A stretch of DNA of 64,000 bases, from positions 282,151 to 346,150 of the forward strand of contig CAXXOH010000001.1 of assembly GCA_963675185.2 (NCBI GenBank), written 5' to 3'. Under the pieces are notes generated by a model, which saw only the letters and a list, made by a program, of their open reading frames with translations, made no database searches and had not been told where the DNA came from. How positions within the stretch are numbered: position 1 is the first letter of the stretch; every line of letters starts with the position of its first letter. Source of the stretch: Ilyobacter_A sp963675185 (GTDB taxonomy: Bacteria > Fusobacteriota > Fusobacteriia > Fusobacteriales > Fusobacteriaceae). A program made the position numbers and the translations under genes. Positions 53,573-62,898 of this stretch are shown here, one piece after another.

Positions 53573-54019
53573 CTATTTTTCCGGGGTATCGACTACCAAT
53601 GTTACCGGCCCATCGTTCAAAAGCTCCACCTTCATGTCTGCTCCAAACTCACCGGTTTCCACAGTTATCCCAAGTTTTTTTACTCTGTATACAAACTCCT
53701 CGTAGAGAGGTATAGCCTTTTCCGGTCTAGCGGCATCTGTAAAACTCGGGCGACGCCCCTTTATACAATCTCCGTAAAGGGTGAACTGGGAAACTACAAG
53801 CATCTCTCCACCTACGTCCTGAAGGCTTCTATTCATCTTTCCATCATCATCGGTAAATATCCTCAGACCAGCAACTTTCTTGACCATCCAGTCCAGCTCT
53901 TTTTCTGTATCCGTGCCCCTTATCCCCAAAAGAACCAACAGTCCATCGGATATATTCCCGATAACTTCTCCATCTACCTTAACACTGGCGTGTTTTACCC
54001 TTTGTAGTACTGCCCTCAT
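53573..54019 (-). CDS. dtd: D-aminoacyl-tRNA deacylase
   Basis: 148 residues, full length. The family motifs SQFTLYGD (about 78-85) and NDGPVTLVVDTPEK (C-terminus, containing the GP-x-T cross-subunit motif) are present. It removes D-amino acids from mischarged tRNA. The start MRAVLQRVKHASVKVDG is canonical. Before the mobile unit arrived, its neighbour across a shared terminator was the PLDc_N gene at 33196-33372. Confidence 0.95.
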   Translation of the reverse strand: MRAVLQRVKHASVKVDGEVIGNISDGLLVLLGIRGTDTEKELDWMVKKVAGLRIFTDDDGKMNRSLQDVGGEMLVVSQFTLYGDCIKGRRPSFTDAARPEKAIPLYEEFVYRVKKLGITVETGEFGADMKVELLNDGPVTLVVDTPEK

Positions 54020-54118
54020 ATCTCCTCCTCCAAAGTTTTCTTAAAATTTTATAACAATTAGAAAAATTTTACAACCCTTATTTAAGCAACTGTATCCTTT
54101 CATATGAAATTAATTAAA

Positions 54119-54487
54119 TCAACTCAATACTTTAAATAAAGTTTAAATACAGGTAGCAACTTGGGTTGATTTAAAGTCATAGAAATAGAAAACATTTTTT
54201 TAGTCACGAATCGCACGAATGTACACGAATAAAAAGTCAAATAAAATGATATTTCTGACACAGAGCTGCACAGAGAAAAAAAGAGAGAGTTTCGCAGAGT
54301 AAGAAAATTTATAAATATGCAGAGATAAAGCATTGTCTACGCGTTTTAATCGATTCGTGTGATCCGTGAAGATTCGTGGTAAAAATTATTTTTAATATGT
54401 TTTCTCTGTGAAACTCTGTGGCTAAAAAAGATTTTTTAGATAAATTCAGTAATTAATTGCTTATTTAATTAAGTAGCAACTTGAGTT
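54119..54487. repeat. Interspersed intergenic repeat, copy R5 (longest)
   Basis: Carries the AACTCAATACTTT...GTAGCAACTTGGGTTGATT sub-element at its left, then GTCACGAATCGCACGAATGT, GACACAGAGCTGCACAGAG, TTCGTGTGATCCGTGAAGAT and CTCTGTGAAACTCTGTGGCT, and ends in GTAGCAACTTGAGTT. It fills most of the dtd-pncB gap. Confidence 0.85.
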
Positions 54488-54503
54488 AAATTATTAACAA
54501 TCA

Positions 54504-54532
54504 TTGTAAATGCTTATTTTTAGTGCTATAAT
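54504..54532 (+). promoter_or_regulatory. Promoter of pncB
   Basis: TTGTAA at 54504-54509, a 17-bp spacer and TATAAT at 54527-54532. Confidence 0.7.
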
Positions 54533-54571
54533 ATTTAATTATAAATTATCAAGCTGAAAAAGGAGATGCCC

Positions 54572-56083
54572 ATGGAAAAGAGCTATATGCTAACTGAATT
54601 TGCCAGGGTTTTAAATTCAGACAGGTATATGTATACAGAAAGTGATGTCTTTTTAGCTGAAAATATGCAAAACCATATAGCTGTTTATGATATGTTTTTT
54701 AGAAAAACAGAGGACGGCGGCTTTGCAGTTGTATCCGGGGTTCAGGAAGTGGTCCAGCTCATAGAGATATTAAATTCCACCTCCAAAGAAGAAAAATATA
54801 AATATTTTTCAAAAGTTATACAAGAAAAGGACCTCCTAGCCTACCTGGTTGACATGAAGTTTGAGGGTGACGTCTACGCCATGCGTGACGGGGAGATAGC
54901 CTATCCAAATGAACCGATAATAACCGTAAGGGCTCCACTTATACAGGCAAAAATCCTGGAGACTCCTATACTAAATATAATGAACCACCAGTTGGCAGTA
55001 GCCACAAAGGCTTCCAGAGTCACAAGGGCAGCACACCCCATCCCTGTATCTGCTTTCGGCAGCAGGAGAGCACACGCATTTGACAGTTCTTTGCTTGGAA
55101 ATAAGGCTGCCTATATCGGCGGCTGTGCAAGCCACTCCAATCTTATCACAGAATATGTTTTCGATATACCGAGTATGGGGACCATGGCACATTCTTTTGT
55201 CCAAACTTTCGGTGTGGGAAGGGATGCAGAAAAAATAGCCTTCGACACCTTCATAAAACACAGAAGAACCAGGAAAAACAACACCCTTATACTTTTAATA
55301 GATACTTACAATACCCTTAAAATAGGGATAAGAAATGCAATACAGGCTTTTAAGGATAACGGTATCGATGATTCGTACGAAGGGGTATACGGCGTAAGGA
55401 TCGATTCAGGAGACCTTGCCTACCTGTCAAAAAAGTGCAGAGAGGCCTTTGATGAAGCAGGTATGAAAAGGGCGTCAATCATCCTTTCCAGCTCCTTAAA
55501 CGAGGAGTTAATCCTCTCGCTTAAGGAACAGGGGGCTTCGTGCAACTACTTCGGAGTAGGAGATGCTATAGCTGTGAGCAAGTCTAACCCATGCTTTGGC
55601 GGGGTTTACAAGGTTGTGGAAGTCGACGGCAACCCAGTTATGAAGCTATCGGAAGATGTGATAAAGATCTCCAACCCTGGATTCAAAAAAATCTACAGGA
55701 TATATCAAAATAATGTTGCCGAGGGTGACCTAATTACACTTGTAGAGGGTGACGAAGACGCAAAAAGAATAGAACAACTTGAAAATGTTACTATACGGGA
55801 TGAAAAATATGAATTCAAAAGCACCACTTTTAAAAAGGGTGAGTATTCGTCCAGAATGATCACAAGAAAATATGTCGCTAATGGCTGTATAATTCAGGCT
55901 GACTACGAGGAGCTTAGGGACGTAAAAGCCTCTAGAGAATTTTACCTAGACAACCTCTCTAAAGTTGCCTCGGAAAGAAAAAGGCTATATAATCCTCATA
56001 AGTACAAGGTAGACTTATCTGACAAATTAGTAGAACTAAAGTACGGACTGATAAAAAAGATTACAAAAGAGATTCAGGAATAA
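54572..56083 (+). CDS. pncB: Nicotinate phosphoribosyltransferase
   Basis: 503 residues. Start chosen at ATG 54572 because AAAGGAG lies 6 nt before it and directly abuts the earlier ATG at 54566. Family features: YPNEPIITVRAP, ETPILNIMNHQ, FGSRRAHAFDSSLLGNKAAY (phosphoribosyl pocket with the conserved Arg-His), GTMAHSF, and GVRIDSGDLAYLSKKCREAF. It converts nicotinate plus PRPP to nicotinate mononucleotide for NAD salvage. The gene stands alone with its own promoter. Confidence 0.94.
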   Translation: MEKSYMLTEFARVLNSDRYMYTESDVFLAENMQNHIAVYDMFFRKTEDGGFAVVSGVQEVVQLIEILNSTSKEEKYKYFSKVIQEKDLLAYLVDMKFEGDVYAMRDGEIAYPNEPIITVRAPLIQAKILETPILNIMNHQLAVATKASRVTRAAHPIPVSAFGSRRAHAFDSSLLGNKAAYIGGCASHSNLITEYVFDIPSMGTMAHSFVQTFGVGRDAEKIAFDTFIKHRRTRKNNTLILLIDTYNTLKIGIRNAIQAFKDNGIDDSYEGVYGVRIDSGDLAYLSKKCREAFDEAGMKRASIILSSSLNEELILSLKEQGASCNYFGVGDAIAVSKSNPCFGGVYKVVEVDGNPVMKLSEDVIKISNPGFKKIYRIYQNNVAEGDLITLVEGDEDAKRIEQLENVTIRDEKYEFKSTTFKKGEYSSRMITRKYVANGCIIQADYEELRDVKASREFYLDNLSKVASERKRLYNPHKYKVDLSDKLVELKYGLIKKITKEIQE

Positions 56084-56157
56084 GCTCCCTTAGGGGAGTT
56101 GATTTTTTCGAAGTTTTTATCTATAATTATATATAGATAAATTTAAGGGGTGGCTTT

Positions 56158-57366
56158 ATGGATATTTCAGAAAAATTAAGGATACTTTCCGGGGCAGCAA
56201 AATACGACGTATCCTGTTCGTCAAGCAGGAGTACTAGAAAAGGTTCATTTGGGGGCTCCTCCGTCTCAGGGATCTGCCATTCCTGGTCAGAGGATGGAAG
56301 GTGTATATCACTTTTAAAAATTCTCTTTACAAACTCCTGTATGTACGACTGCGCCTACTGCCACAACAGACTAAGCAACGACGTCCTCAGGGCTTCTTTC
56401 ACAGTGGAAGAGGTGGTGAATCTGACAGTTAATTTTTACAAAAGAAATTATATAGAGGGGCTTTTCCTCAGCTCCGGAATAATAAGGAGCCCAAACCATA
56501 CAATGGAGCTCCTATACCTGGTGGTCAAAAAACTGCGTACCGAATACGACTTCGGGGGTTACATCCATCTTAAGGCCATTCCCGGGGCAGACATAGGCCT
56601 GATAAAGAGCGCGGCGAAATACGCAGACAGGATGAGCGTCAATATAGAGCTCCCATCAGAGGCTTCACTCAAACTGCTGGCACCCCAGAAAAAAAAGGAG
56701 GACATACTGACTCAGCTAAGCTCCCTCGGCGAAGAATACTCTCTCAACCTAGAAGAAAAAAGCCGGTTTAAAAAAGATAAGTTTATCCCTGCCGGTCAGA
56801 GCACTCAGATGATAGTTGGGGCTAGCCCTGAATCCGACTATCAGATTTTAAACCTCAGCGAGAACATGTACAAAAAAATGCACCTTAAAAGGGTCTACTA
56901 CTCGGCGTACATCCCAATAAATCAAGACAAAAGGCTGCCTGAACATGTGAATCCACCACTTCTCCGGGAACACAGGCTCTACCAAGCAGACTGGCTTCTG
57001 CGTTTTTACGGATTTTCCGTCTCTGAAATTTTAAATGATTCTTCTCCATTTTTGGAGAAAGAGTACGATCCGAAAGTCAGCTGGGCGCTTAGGAACCTAG
57101 ATTTTTTCCCCATAGACATCAACCGGGCTGATTACGAGATGCTCTTGAGGATCCCGGGAATAGGCGTAAGGTCAGCCCTTAAAATAGTGCAGTATAGAAG
57201 GCAGTTTCGCCTTAACTTCGAAAATTTGAAAAAAATGGGCGTGGCGCTTAAAAGGGCCAAATATTTCATAACTTGCAGCGGCAGACTCATGGGGACTGTC
57301 CCAGTTGAAACAGAACTGATGCGGCTGTTATCTGAAAACAAGCACAAACAGCTGAAGCTTTTTTAA
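56158..57366 (+). CDS. Putative DNA modification/repair radical SAM protein (TIGR03916-like)
   Basis: 402 residues. The radical-SAM motif is CMYDCAYCHNR (C-x3-C-x2-C, about 60-70). An N-terminal Cys-rich section (SCSSSRSTRKGS, ICHSWSEDGRCISLLK) precedes it. The C-terminus has a helix-hairpin-helix DNA-binding motif (LLRIPGIGVRSALKIVQYRR). The enzyme is always found paired with a TIGR03915-type protein, as here (14-bp gap). A DNA-lesion or base-modifying role is inferred by the family; the substrate is not known to me. Confidence 0.88.
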   Translation: MDISEKLRILSGAAKYDVSCSSSRSTRKGSFGGSSVSGICHSWSEDGRCISLLKILFTNSCMYDCAYCHNRLSNDVLRASFTVEEVVNLTVNFYKRNYIEGLFLSSGIIRSPNHTMELLYLVVKKLRTEYDFGGYIHLKAIPGADIGLIKSAAKYADRMSVNIELPSEASLKLLAPQKKKEDILTQLSSLGEEYSLNLEEKSRFKKDKFIPAGQSTQMIVGASPESDYQILNLSENMYKKMHLKRVYYSAYIPINQDKRLPEHVNPPLLREHRLYQADWLLRFYGFSVSEILNDSSPFLEKEYDPKVSWALRNLDFFPIDINRADYEMLLRIPGIGVRSALKIVQYRRQFRLNFENLKKMGVALKRAKYFITCSGRLMGTVPVETELMRLLSENKHKQLKLF

Positions 57367-57379
57367 AGGAAGTGCTGAT

Positions 57380-58114
57380 ATGGTATATTACTCTTATGAC
57401 GGCAGTTTCGACGGTTTTTTGTGCACAGTTTATCAGATTTTTTTAGATAAGCTCCCTGTTTGCATCATAACGGACAAGGCTAACCCCACGCTTTTTCAGG
57501 TCAAGCATGTTACCACAGAGCTATGGAGATGCCGAAAAGTGTCTAAAAAACTAGCCTTATTCGATAGAGGCAAGGTCTTTCAAAGGGTTTTTTACGCCTT
57601 CTATTCCAGGTTAGATGGTGTAGAGGACCTACTTTTAAAGTATATTATACAGGCTCTAAAACCCGATAAAGCTAAAAAAGTAGAAAACGTGCCCATGAAG
57701 GTAATAAAGATAGCATCAGCCGTGGGCAGAGAGTGTCACCGTTGTCAAGGTTTTTTAAGGTTTGAAGAAATAGAAGAGGGGGTGCTGTATTCGACGGTAG
57801 AGCCAAAATACGATGTACTGCCAATAATCGCGGGACACTTTAATAGAAGATTTAGAGAAAAAAATTGGATTATACAGGATAAAAATAGAGGTTATGCTGC
57901 TTCAAGTACAAATGGAAATGTTAAGTTCTTAAAAATGGATTCGGCAAGGAGCAGTTTAGTTTCAGCCGAAGAAGCTTTCAATCAAAATCTTTGGAAGGAA
58001 TACTTCTCAAACACCACTATAGAGGAGAGAAAAAACATAAAACTTCAAAAAAAGATGATACCACAAAGATATAGAAAGAACCTCACAGAAACAAAATATG
58101 AGGAAAATGATTAA
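57380..58114 (+). CDS. TIGR03915-family DNA metabolism protein
   Basis: 244 residues. The typical opening YYSYDGSFDGFLCTVYQIF and the central AVGRECHRCQGFLRFEE segment are the family hallmarks, with a later HFNRRFREKNWIIQDKNRG. Partner of the radical-SAM protein just upstream, probably uracil-DNA-glycosylase-like in fold in some members; the activity is unproven. AGGAAG precedes the ATG. The pair forms one operon. Confidence 0.88.
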   Translation: MVYYSYDGSFDGFLCTVYQIFLDKLPVCIITDKANPTLFQVKHVTTELWRCRKVSKKLALFDRGKVFQRVFYAFYSRLDGVEDLLLKYIIQALKPDKAKKVENVPMKVIKIASAVGRECHRCQGFLRFEEIEEGVLYSTVEPKYDVLPIIAGHFNRRFREKNWIIQDKNRGYAASSTNGNVKFLKMDSARSSLVSAEEAFNQNLWKEYFSNTTIEERKNIKLQKKMIPQRYRKNLTETKYEEND

Positions 58115-58239
58115 AGTTTTATTTCAAAATGGTATTTTTCATTCTATTTAAGGGCATTTTTTATAAAAAACACATATATTCCCTTGTATAATTCTTGATT
58201 ATATTATATAATTATTCAAACAATTATTTGGAGGTAGCA

Positions 58240-58806
58240 ATGTTTTTTTTAATTTTGACAGTACTAAGCCTTTTAGTTTTAATTCCGTTTTTTATAAAAC
58301 AATCTAAAAATGAAAAAAGAGAAGTTAAGCTCAAGTCAAGCTTCTTGGATTTTAAAGTAAAACAAAGACACATAGTAAGAGGTAAGGAGGGGATCTTAAT
58401 AGGAGACAACAAGATAGCCTTTGTTACAGTAGAAAATGACCAGTATAAAACAATCGGAAAAACATATTCCTACAAGAACATACTAGAGGTGCAAGCCTTT
58501 AAGAACGGCATAATGGTTAATTCAGAGTCGAGGCAGGATGAAGAGGGAAAAGCTCTTTTAGAGGTAACAAAAGAGGTAAGGCCTGAATTCTTCGACGAGA
58601 GAATTCCCGAACACAAGGGGAAAAAACAGGCCTCTATAGATATAAGGGTTATAGTAGATGACTCCGAGTACCCTGCACATACTATAAATTTTCTTGAACT
58701 GGAGATAGATGAAAAAGATATGTTTTATAGGAGCTCCATGAACAGGGCAACAGGCTTCTACAACTCCATCGCTAAAATGGTGCAAAAATCTTCTGAACAA
58801 AACTAA
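58240..58806 (+). CDS. Unknown protein with one N-terminal membrane helix
   Basis: 188 residues from ATG 58240 (TTGGAGGTAG upstream); an earlier in-frame start at 58195 lacks a ribosome site. Residues 1-19 form a membrane anchor (FFLILTVLSLLVLIPFFI). The rest is soluble and beta-rich (GILIGDNKIAFVTVENDQYK; SIDIRVIVDDSEYPAHTINF), which could be a PH-like domain, but I do not recognise a family. Its terminator follows directly. Confidence 0.7.
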   Translation: MFFLILTVLSLLVLIPFFIKQSKNEKREVKLKSSFLDFKVKQRHIVRGKEGILIGDNKIAFVTVENDQYKTIGKTYSYKNILEVQAFKNGIMVNSESRQDEEGKALLEVTKEVRPEFFDERIPEHKGKKQASIDIRVIVDDSEYPAHTINFLELEIDEKDMFYRSSMNRATGFYNSIAKMVQKSSEQN

Positions 58807-58813
58807 AAAATTA

Positions 58814-58842
58814 AAAAGGCGGATTCCCGCCTTTTATTTTTT
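58814..58842 (+). terminator. Terminator
   Basis: AAAAGGCGG pairs with CCGCCTTTT around ATTC, then ATTTTTT. Confidence 0.9.
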
Positions 58843-59004
58843 GTATGTTTTTGCTATAATTTAACTTCTGCCGGCATTCACTTATAAAATTTGAAACAAA
58901 ATTCCTGCATATAGAAAACTGCATTTTTATAAAAAGATCGGCTAGTCTAAATTAAAAAAACGTTTTTTATTATAAATTAAACTGATTTTAACAGGGAGGT
59001 CCTC

Positions 59005-59946
59005 ATGTGGTGGGATAAGAGGTTCAACGGCTTGAACTACCAATTAAAAAACATATTTGGAGAAAAGGTGCTTAAGGTCTCTTTAGACGCCGGGTTTACG
59101 TGCCCAAACAGAGACGGCAGCCTCAGTAACAGCGGCTGTATATTCTGCAACGAAACTGGAAGCGGTGACTTTGCCGGAACAAGGGGGAAGGATATAGGGG
59201 AGCAGATAGAAGAGCAGATAGATCTTCTAAAAAACAAATTTCCCGCCGGGAAATACATAGCCTATTTCCAAAACTTCACCAACACCTACGGTGAAGTGGC
59301 ATACCTGAGAAAAATTTTTACCGAAGCCCTTTCCCACCAGAAAATCGTGGGCCTTGCCATCGCTACCAGACCTGACTGCCTAGGCAATGAGGTGCTAGAA
59401 CTGTTAGATGAGCTGAACAAAAGTACATTTCTTTGGGTCGAGCTAGGACTGCAGACATCAAACGACGAAACCGCAGCCTTTATAAACAGGGGCTACCCTT
59501 TAAAAACTTTCGACGAGGCTGTAAAAAACTTGAATTCTCTCGGCATAAGGACAGTCGCCCACCTTATAATAGGGCTCCCAGGTGAAAATATAGAGGATAT
59601 GCTGGAAAGCGTAAAGCACATATCCGATATTGGAGTGTGGGGAGTTAAATTCCATCTCCTACACATAATAAAGGATACCAATCTTTATCAGTATTACCAG
59701 AACTCCCCTTTCAGGCTTCCGGAGATGGACGAATATGTGGATATTGTGGTAAATTTAATCTCATATTTAAACCCGGAAGTGGTTGTCCACAGGCTTACCG
59801 GAGACGGTAACAGGTCTACCCTTTTCGCCCCTTTATGGAGCCTCAACAAAAAAACTGTGCTAAATAAAATAAACAGGGAGTTAAAACTCAGGGATATAGT
59901 TCAGGGTAAAAATTATCTGTTTCAAAATAAAATAAAAAAGTATTGA
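59005..59946 (+). CDS. TIGR01212-family radical SAM protein (YhcC-like)
   Basis: 313 residues. The motif CPNRDGSLSNSGCIFCN has C-x11-C-x2-C, the widened cluster spacing typical of YhcC/TIGR01212. Further family marks: YFQNFTNTYGEVAYLRKIF, ATRPDCLGNEVLELL, GLQTSNDETAAFINRGY and HLIIGLPGEN. The reaction is not established. GGGAGGTCC precedes the ATG. The tRNA operon promoter overlaps its last codons. Confidence 0.92.
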   Translation: MWWDKRFNGLNYQLKNIFGEKVLKVSLDAGFTCPNRDGSLSNSGCIFCNETGSGDFAGTRGKDIGEQIEEQIDLLKNKFPAGKYIAYFQNFTNTYGEVAYLRKIFTEALSHQKIVGLAIATRPDCLGNEVLELLDELNKSTFLWVELGLQTSNDETAAFINRGYPLKTFDEAVKNLNSLGIRTVAHLIIGLPGENIEDMLESVKHISDIGVWGVKFHLLHIIKDTNLYQYYQNSPFRLPEMDEYVDIVVNLISYLNPEVVVHRLTGDGNRSTLFAPLWSLNKKTVLNKINRELKLRDIVQGKNYLFQNKIKKY

Positions 59947-59971
59947 CACCAAAAACAATATATGATATCAT
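59943..59971 (+). promoter_or_regulatory. Promoter of the second tRNA operon
   Basis: TTGACA at 59943-59948 overlaps the stop codon of the upstream gene. A 17-bp spacer leads to TATCAT at 59966-59971. The first tRNA begins about 83 bp downstream. Confidence 0.75.
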
Positions 59972-60053
59972 TCTTCTTGTCGCTGCGGGGAGGGTAACCT
60001 CTAGAGACCGACTCATTTATCTTGAGATTCGTGTCTTATGCGCGTACAAAATT

Positions 60054-60129
60054 GGTCGCATAGCTCAGTTGGGAGAGCACCTGCCTTACAAGCAGGGGGT
60101 CACAGGTTCAAGTCCTGTTGCGACCACCA
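60054..60129 (+). tRNA. tRNA-Val (anticodon TAC)
   Basis: Acceptor GGTCGCA/TGCGACC, anticodon loop CTTACAA, encoded CCA. Confidence 0.95.
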
Positions 60130-60138
60130 TACAAATAT

Positions 60139-60215
60139 GGGGGTGTAGCTCAGTTGGTTAGAGTGCTTGCCTGTCACGCAAGATGTCGCGAGTTCGAGTC
60201 TCGTCACTCCCGCCA
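60139..60215 (+). tRNA. tRNA-Asp (anticodon GTC)
   Basis: Acceptor GGGGGTG/CACTCCC, anticodon loop CTGTCAC, encoded CCA. Confidence 0.95.
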
Positions 60216-60224
60216 TAATAATTT

Positions 60225-60300
60225 GCCGCTTTAGCTCATCTGGTAGAGCAGCTGACTTGTAATCAGCAGGTGACTGGTTCGACTCCGGTAAGCGGCACCA
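60225..60300 (+). tRNA. tRNA-Thr (anticodon TGT)
   Basis: Acceptor GCCGCTT/AAGCGGC, anticodon loop CTTGTAA, encoded CCA. Confidence 0.95.
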
Positions 60301-60305
60301 TATAG

Positions 60306-60380
60306 GGCCCGTTCGTCTAGTGGTCAGGACTCATGGTTTTCATCCATGCAACAGGAGTTCGATTCTCCTACGGGCTACCA
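60306..60380 (+). tRNA. tRNA-Glu (anticodon TTC), second copy
   Basis: Identical over 75 nt to 1549-1623, so it is a direct repeat that could support recombination across the window. Confidence 0.95.
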
Positions 60381-60393
60381 AAAAAAATATAAT

Positions 60394-60478
<85 letters not shown>

Positions 60479-60491
60479 TTTTATTTTAACT

Positions 60492-60567
60492 GGGGCTATA
60501 GCTCAGCTGGGAGAGCGCTACGCTGGCAGCGTAGAGGTCACCGGTTCGATCCCGGTTAGCTCCACCA
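60492..60567 (+). tRNA. tRNA-Ala (anticodon GGC)
   Basis: Acceptor GGGGCTA/TAGCTCC, anticodon loop CTGGCAG, encoded CCA. Last gene of the operon and a candidate integration site for the island to its right. Confidence 0.95.
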
Positions 60568-60584
60568 TTAAATACAAGCATTTC

Positions 60585-60612
60585 AGAAGGGTATAAAGCC
60601 CTTCTTTTTTTA
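60585..60612 (+). terminator. Terminator of the second tRNA operon
   Basis: AGAAGGG/CCCTTCT stem with a 7-nt loop and a T-run. Confidence 0.9.
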
Positions 60613-60919
60613 TTTGGGAATAAAATGGTAATAAAATAAAAAACTATATAATTTTATTGAAAACTGGACTCTATCCTTGTTTACATAAATCTATTCTCAA
60701 CTGCCATTGTTCATATACTCTTACTTCTCTTCATAATAAGTTAATTCTTTTTCTTAATGTTCTATGCGTAAGACGAAACAGGTTTACACTACGCTACCGC
60801 AGGATGTCTACCTGTTTCGTCTACATGGTGTTATGAGATAAGGAGTTGTTTGGCATTTTTATTAAAAACTCCATTAGAAAATTTAATTTCCGTGACACTG
60901 ACTAAGTCAACTCCTCAAA
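60613..60919. other. Island left flank with a 12-bp inverted repeat
   Basis: No gene is seen. AGACGAAACAGG (60771-60782) and its complement (60811-60822) surround 28 nt. The similarity extends past the arms (GTA..AGACGAAACAGGT..ACA). It may be a recombination or regulatory site of the adjoining island. Confidence 0.45.
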
Positions 60920-61903
60920 TTATAAATATTTTAAAATCAACTTAGTCAAACTTTCACCATCAATAAGAATTATATTTCGTTTTTGAGCTTCAGATTTTGC
61001 TTCATCACTAAAAACGCTTGTTGATATCAAAATTTTTGAATAAAGCTGATTATTTAAATCTAACTCTTCCGTAATTTTATCTAATTGATCCATGCCTTCA
61101 AATTCATTATAGTCTGTCCCAAGTCTTTGTTTAACTTGGATAAAGAGTTGGTAGAAATTTTCATTTTGACTAAACTCGGATATAATATTTAGTTTTTTTG
61201 AAAATACAAGGTCAGCATCCCCACCTTCTCTATCATATTGATTTTTATTTTCTAATGTATATCCAGCATTACAAAAAATATTTTCAACTAATTTTTCTGT
61301 GCTTGAAGGTAATGCTTTGCTCAGCTTTTCATTTAAAACCATAAAATTACTAAAAAATGAATTTTTAATAATTTCAGCAATATCTTTTGGTTCAATATCA
61401 CTTTCAAATTCATTAAAAAGAGTATCTAGTGCATTTTGTACTTCAATATTTCTAATAGAGTTAATTGGAGATTGATATGATCTAGTTTTTGAATGAATAA
61501 CTTGGGTTTTTTCATTTACATGATAGTTGAAAGTTTTGCTTGTTTCATAATTTATTCCAATTATATGTCCATGGTCACTATACCCATTTTTTAATTTAAA
61601 ACGATATTTTTCTGTAACTTTAAAAATAGTAAATTGATTCCATTCTGGAAATTTAGGAACAACAATTAAATCTTCTTCTTTCATTTCAAGCATTTTAAGA
61701 AAATTATTATATTTTGATTTTTTTCGCTTTTCCTCTTCATTCCAATTATAATTTTTTTTCCATTCTTCATATCGAACAATATTTCCAAAAGTATCAAGTA
61801 AATTTAATCCTTTTGTCCCCCAGCCTTGCCTTAACCTGTTTGCTTTAATTTCTGATTTAATAAAAAGACTATTTGCATCAATTCTAAATAAATAATAATT
61901 CAT
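60920..61903 (-). CDS. Mrr-like restriction endonuclease-fold protein
   Basis: 327 residues. The C-terminal third (about 200-327) fits the Mrr_cat PD-(D/E)xK fold: STEKLVENIFCNAGY with an early Glu, then EGGDADLVF (catalytic Asp), then LFIQVKQRLG (Q-x-K), then ILISTSVFSDEAKSEAQKRN and the closing LIDGESLTKLIL. The N-terminal 200 residues are unrelated to domains I know and may recognise the target. Mrr-type enzymes cut modified DNA. It is encoded 56 bp after an unknown gene, in an integrase-bearing island, so a defence role is likely but unproven. Confidence 0.8.
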   Translation of the reverse strand: MNYYLFRIDANSLFIKSEIKANRLRQGWGTKGLNLLDTFGNIVRYEEWKKNYNWNEEEKRKKSKYNNFLKMLEMKEEDLIVVPKFPEWNQFTIFKVTEKYRFKLKNGYSDHGHIIGINYETSKTFNYHVNEKTQVIHSKTRSYQSPINSIRNIEVQNALDTLFNEFESDIEPKDIAEIIKNSFFSNFMVLNEKLSKALPSSTEKLVENIFCNAGYTLENKNQYDREGGDADLVFSKKLNIISEFSQNENFYQLFIQVKQRLGTDYNEFEGMDQLDKITEELDLNNQLYSKILISTSVFSDEAKSEAQKRNIILIDGESLTKLILKYL

Positions 61904-61959
61904 TGTTCCCTCTCTTTGATTATGAATAAATTAATATAAAACACTTCTAATAAAAACTA

Positions 61960-62580
61960 TTAGAAAATTGAATACTCATTTGAAATATATGAAATGAAAT
62001 TTCCATTTGATTTTGAAAATGAAACCTCAAATTCATCTAGTTCGCATTCTTCTACAGAGTCAAATATATACCTCAAATGGTAAAATTCGCCCTTCTTTTT
62101 AATAAATAATTCTGTAGTATCATTTTTATTACAATAGACTTGAACATTATTAATATCTTTTTTATATTCTACAATTTCAATTAAATCTACTTCAAATTTT
62201 GCTTTCATACCATTTGGTGTTTTTATAAAATGATCACAAGATAATATTTTATTTATACCACAAATATTTAATTCATATGCTTGACTATCATATTCAATGA
62301 CCAGATTTCCTTTATATTCCTTTGATAAATTAAAAAAGTAATCCTCTCTTATTTTTTCCAGTAATTTATTTAATGTTTTCTCATCTGTTATATTTAGTTC
62401 CTCAGTATAATACTCTCTTTCATTTTCAATAATTATTTCAATAGCTTTATTTGGTTGTTCAATAGACCAAGCGATTTCCATTTCGTTATGATTTAAAAAT
62501 GTTTCAATATTAGAGTAATAACTATGAATCTCAGGTGACTCTTTAGTTGTTAAATTTTCTATAAGTTTTAATATTTTCAT
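61960..62580 (-). CDS. Unknown protein, partner of the Mrr-like gene
   Basis: 206 residues, very AT-rich codon use, no membrane segment or signal peptide, acidic with many Asn and Glu. The first half is helical (ENEREYYTEELNITDEKTLN) and the second half beta-rich. I do not recognise it. AAAGGAG precedes the ATG. It is upstream of the Mrr-like gene on the same strand and probably in the same transcript, which makes it a candidate inhibitor, specificity factor or sensor. Confidence 0.65.
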   Translation of the reverse strand: MKILKLIENLTTKESPEIHSYYSNIETFLNHNEMEIAWSIEQPNKAIEIIIENEREYYTEELNITDEKTLNKLLEKIREDYFFNLSKEYKGNLVIEYDSQAYELNICGINKILSCDHFIKTPNGMKAKFEVDLIEIVEYKKDINNVQVYCNKNDTTELFIKKKGEFYHLRYIFDSVEECELDEFEVSFSKSNGNFISYISNEYSIF

Positions 62581-62864
62581 AATGATACTCCTTTCTTTTG
62601 CTTAGATAATATTTCAGTTCATTTTCCGCTTTATCTTATACTAACTCTATTGGCAACTTGGCAGAGTATTGAGTATAAAGGTTATAGCTTTTTAGTAAAC
62701 TGTTGTTTCATATTATAAATCATTAAATTTTTCTATTTATTTAAGTTTATCCCTAAAAAGTCAAACTTTCAAGTGAAATCCATTAACTAGTTTAGCCGTT
62801 ATGAATTTATATACTAATACCAAACTATCAAAAAACACAAAATTAACTCTTTAAGCTTTAAAAT
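62581..62864. other. AT-rich intergenic region of the island
   Basis: It should contain the promoter of the two-gene unit to its left. No clear -35/-10 pair, RNA or open frame is visible. Confidence 0.4.
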
Positions 62865-62897
62865 AAAAAGCTAGGAATTTTAAGTTTCCCAGCTTTT
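62865..62897 (-). terminator. Terminator of the integrase gene
   Basis: AAAAAGCT-A-GGAA pairs with TTCC-C-AGCTTTTT. T-rich ends in both directions. Confidence 0.8.
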
Positions 62898-62898
62898 T

